Positions 61,246 through 64,000 of a DNA stretch of 64,000 nt are shown in pieces. The notes under the pieces are model-generated. The model worked only from the letters and a program-made list of their open reading frames with translations, was not told the origin of the DNA and made no database searches. Each line of letters opens with the position of its first letter. Position 1 is the stretch's first letter. The DNA lies in NCBI GenBank assembly GCA_045639525.1, contig JAZUDI010000012.1, positions 1 through 64,000 on the forward strand, given 5' to 3'. The translations under genes were made by a program, and so were the position numbers. The stretch is from UBA1181 sp045639525 (GTDB lineage Bacteria; Bacteroidota; Bacteroidia; Bacteroidales; Paludibacteraceae).

Positions 61246-62256
61246 CTAGTACCCCTTCGGATTCCCCTTCTGCCAGTTCCAACTATCCCTACACATCTCC
61301 TCAATCCCATACTTCGCCTCCCAGCCCAATTCAGCCTTCGCCTTAGCCGGATTGCAATAACAAGTGGCGATATCTCCCGGACGACGAGGCTTGATGACAT
61401 AAGGCACATCCACTCCATTCACCTTGATGAAGGCCTTCACCACATCAAGAACCGAATAGCCATGGCCCGTACCCAAATTATAGATAGCCAAGCCACAATT
61501 CTTTTGAATCGCTTGCAATGCCGCCACATGGCCAGATGCCAAGTCGCAGACATGGATGTAATCACGCACACCCGTTCCATCAGGCGTGTCATAATCGTCG
61601 CCGAAGACGCCCAACTCCTTGCGCATGCCAACAGCCGTCTGCGTGATGTAAGGCATCAAATTGTTAGGAATACCATTCGGATTCTCTCCAATCGTACCGC
61701 CTGGGTGCGCCCCTATCGGGTTGAAATATCTGAGAAGGACCACATTCCACGCCTTGTCAGCACGCTGCAGATCCATCAACACCTCCTCCAACATCGACTT
61801 CGTCTGTCCGTAAGGATTGGTGCAATGGCCCTTAGGACACTCCTCCGTGATAGGAATCACGGCAGGCTCGCCGTAAACAGTAGCCGAACTAGAGAAGATG
61901 ATATTCTTGCAGTTATGACGACGCATCACATCCAGTAAAACGAACGTGGCGTTCATATTATTCTCGTAATACTCCAAAGGCATCGCCACCGACTCTCCCA
62001 CTGACTTCAAGCCCGCAAAGTGAATCACCGCATCGAAACGATTCGCGTCAAACAGCGCATCCATCGCCTGACGATCCCTAACATCAGCCTCCAGAAAAGG
62101 CACCTCCTTCCCGATGATCTTCGCTACACGACGAAGCGCCTCAGGATTCGAGTTGGAAAGGTTATCCACCACAAAGACAGAGTGTCCCGCCTTGTCAAGC
62201 TCTATGATAGTATGGCTACCGATGTACCCAGCTCCGCCTGTTAAAAGTATATACAT
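61246..62256 (-). CDS. galE: UDP-glucose 4-epimerase GalE
   Basis: 336 residues. MYILLTGGAGYIGSHTIIEL, VIHFAGLKSVGESV, FSSSATVYGEP, the YxxxK in CTNPYGQTKSMLEEVL, and RYFNPIGAHPGGTIGE are GalE signatures. It interconverts UDP-Glc and UDP-Gal. The gene is GC-richer than the flanking glycosyltransferase, more like the chromosomal core. Confidence 0.94.
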   Translation of the reverse strand: MYILLTGGAGYIGSHTIIELDKAGHSVFVVDNLSNSNPEALRRVAKIIGKEVPFLEADVRDRQAMDALFDANRFDAVIHFAGLKSVGESVAMPLEYYENNMNATFVLLDVMRRHNCKNIIFSSSATVYGEPAVIPITEECPKGHCTNPYGQTKSMLEEVLMDLQRADKAWNVVLLRYFNPIGAHPGGTIGENPNGIPNNLMPYITQTAVGMRKELGVFGDDYDTPDGTGVRDYIHVCDLASGHVAALQAIQKNCGLAIYNLGTGHGYSVLDVVKAFIKVNGVDVPYVIKPRRPGDIATCYCNPAKAKAELGWEAKYGIEEMCRDSWNWQKGNPKGY

Positions 62257-62295
62257 AAATAATATCTGCCCTATTTTAAAAACGAATTCTATTCT

Positions 62296-63306
62296 CTATG
62301 TCAGAAGGCTTCTACATAAACGTACCATGCTTTTTAGTATGCCTACTATGGTGCCCCATCCATATGATATGTGCACACAGAAAAAAAGAACAAATAATGG
62401 AAGAAAATATATCCAACCATGCTCTTTTGCAGACAGAAAAGAAGCGATTAAATCACAAATGAAGTACAATCCTAATCCTATACTCAACCCATAAACTAAT
62501 GGACCTAATATCAACGACACAATAATCCCAACATTTATTCCTACTACAAAAAAAAATGGGACAAGATGGTGCAACCCTACTGATTCTCTATCCACAGATA
62601 ACAAATTTCCTATTGATTCCCCATTTTCATACATCTGCTTACAAGAAGTCATTAAGGTTGGACGTGCGTAATATGTACTAACTATATCTGGATTAAAAAA
62701 CACCTTGTAGCCTGCTTTGCGAATTCGAGAATTATATTCATTGTCCTCGCCTCTAGGTAAATCTTCTCGCATTCCACCTACTTTTTCATATACAATACGA
62801 GGGAAAGCACCAAAAGGTACGGAATTCACATCTCCTTTTCTTTTACCAACACGAAACGCAGAGTTCCCCGTTCCGAATCGACTGTTATTTAATAAAGCAT
62901 TTGTTTTAGCCCAAAATAAGTCGTTGAAGGGAAGTATAACACACCGTCCTCCAACATTTCCTCTTTTGCTATCCTCTCTCAATCCATCGATGCATTTTTC
63001 AATATAGTCGTTATTATAAAGCACATGCGCATCCAATCTCACTATGTAGGGTGATGTAGAATTCTTAGCTCCAATATTAAACGCTATTGACTGTATTCGA
63101 CCAGGGTTATCCAAAATCCTGATATTCTGATACTTGCTATGATACTCATTAACGATTTCACGAGTACAATCTTTACTTCCTCCATCTATAACCATTACAT
63201 CCATCTCTGCAAATGGGTATGTCTGACTTATGACAGAATCTAAACATCGAGCTATAAAACTTTCTTCGTTTAAAGTAGGAATTATGACTGAGACGGAATA
63301 ATTCAT
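62296..63306 (-). CDS. GT2 glycosyltransferase with C-terminal membrane helices
   Basis: 336 residues. SVSVIIPTLNEESFIARCLDS, MVIDGGSKDCTREIV and the metal motif VRLDAHVLYN near residue 90 define a GT2 GT-A domain; PRGEDNEYNSRIRKAGY is the acceptor-side motif. Two to three helices near residues 240-305 anchor it in the membrane. It resembles exopolysaccharide GTs such as ExoA/succinoglycan-type enzymes. Substrate unknown. Confidence 0.83.
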   Translation of the reverse strand: MNYSVSVIIPTLNEESFIARCLDSVISQTYPFAEMDVMVIDGGSKDCTREIVNEYHSKYQNIRILDNPGRIQSIAFNIGAKNSTSPYIVRLDAHVLYNNDYIEKCIDGLREDSKRGNVGGRCVILPFNDLFWAKTNALLNNSRFGTGNSAFRVGKRKGDVNSVPFGAFPRIVYEKVGGMREDLPRGEDNEYNSRIRKAGYKVFFNPDIVSTYYARPTLMTSCKQMYENGESIGNLLSVDRESVGLHHLVPFFFVVGINVGIIVSLILGPLVYGLSIGLGLYFICDLIASFLSAKEHGWIYFLPLFVLFFCVHISYGWGTIVGILKSMVRLCRSLLT

Positions 63307-63359
63307 TTTGATTCTTTTTTTAGCTTAAATCAGATTAACCCTAGGTATGGTATGCATAA

Positions 63360-64000
63360 CTATCTTTTTGAACAGAATCCTTTTAACGAATAGTACAAGG
63401 CTGACACAGTTGAAACGCCATCACTAATATACTCACATCTTCTAAATATTGCCCAATAGATCATATACATAAATCCTATCACCGGACCTAAAACTCTTCT
63501 GTCAGTCCATCCCTGATTTTCGAAAAATCTTGTAGTATATCCATTAAACCATTGACTTGATCCTAATTAACAACTGCAATAATCTCTGGGATATATAATA
63601 ATTTATATCCTCGTTTCTTAAGGTCAAACATAAACTTAGTTTCCTCACCACCTCCGTTTGCTGTTCCAGAACCCATCTCTTCATCAAACCAAACCAAATC
63701 ATCTCCCATTAACTTCTTGGAAAAAGTAATCTGCTGAGAAGACGTTCGTAAAATCTGTATAAAACTTAAGTCAGCTTGTTTTGTTGGATATGTCCTAACT
63801 ATATCATTTCTTTTTAGTGAAAATGCAATTAATCCGACTTTGATATTATCTTCATATGATCTTAGGATTATTTGCTCAGCTTCATCTACTATCACCTCAT
63901 CATCGTCGCATAACAAACAAATATCTGCCCATGCATTACGTATAGCCATATTACGACTTTTAGATAGCCCTCTCTCTCTCGTGGATACAAATTTAACATG
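63360..64000 (-). pseudogene. Frameshifted GT2 glycosyltransferase, continues past the right edge
   Basis: From the edge the reverse strand reads FVSTRERGLSKSRNMAIRNA, then CLLCDDDEVI (GT2 metal motif) and ends IAVVN-TAG at 63563. The missing C-terminus follows in another frame with GSSQWFNGYTTRFFENQG, RVLGPVIGFMYMIYWAIF and a stop near 63360. A Gln-to-stop change and one lost base near 63560-63566 would explain the break. The N-terminus is outside the window. This is a family-2 transferase of the polysaccharide operon. Confidence 0.75.

Overview
The window is chromosomal DNA of a member of the Bacteroidota, most likely order Bacteroidales. The evidence is a PorP/SprF-type protein, a GldB-like lipoprotein, Bacteroidota-type promoters (TTTG, 19-20 bp, TAnnTTTG) in front of many genes, near absence of Shine-Dalgarno sequences, a eukaryote-like GT3 glycogen synthase, and an IVP-type four-helix-bundle gene. 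I see no rRNA, tRNA, CRISPR array or transposase gene. The species cannot be fixed from the sequence alone.

Left part (1-28 kb), mostly housekeeping. PorP/SprF N-terminus; a NifU-like scaffold and GGGtGRT pair split by a four-helix-bundle gene; a five-gene minus-strand operon (secreted protein, VTC-type polyphosphate polymerase, DUF4956, DUF2490, DUF3413/sulfatase-fold enzyme); a pRiA4_ORF3 protein; dnaA; an envelope block (amidase with SPOR domain, MCE/MlaD protein, divergent LptD); glycogen synthase plus glycogen phosphorylase; miaA; a polysaccharide pyruvyl transferase with the decayed remains of a wzx flippase beside it; a formylglycine-generating-enzyme-like lipoprotein; an ABC-F ATPase; GldB-like and other lipoproteins; a MORN-repeat protein.

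Middle part (27-39 kb), a mosaic organised around paralogous endonuclease/exonuclease/phosphatase (EEP) genes. Two intact copies (27.1-28.0 and 33.9-34.8 kb) flank an N-terminal and a C-terminal fragment of a third. Between the pieces sit a wzx flippase with a MenD-like ThDP enzyme, two small orphan genes, and an AAA ATPase whose tiny downstream partner ends in an EEP tail. Next come a multi-TM protein of unknown function, a HEPN-like protein, and an HNH nuclease overlapping a putative abortive-infection (putAbiC-like) gene.

Right part (39-64 kb), surface polysaccharide loci separated by defence-like genes. One block (39.3-45.2 kb) carries two acyltransferases and a PglE/PglD/PglC/GT4 set typical of bacillosamine-type glycan initiation. 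A DUF4143 ATPase and a phage-type amidase follow. At 47.7-50.2 kb is the most interesting locus: a compact operon of class III nucleotide cyclase, PycTM-like membrane effector and a second, N-terminally extended cyclase, read here as a Pycsar-type antiphage system with an extra cyclase. A frameshifted AAA ATPase and a second HEPN-like gene follow. From 52.8 kb to the right edge runs one long minus-strand O-antigen/capsule operon: frameshifted WbuC, acetyltransferase, glycosyltransferases, Wzy, Wzx, rfbB, rfbC, a UDP-glucuronate-epimerase-like gene, galE, a GT2 and a frameshifted GT2 cut by the window end. Several genes at 50-64 kb carry single frameshifts, which means either ongoing decay or assembly errors.
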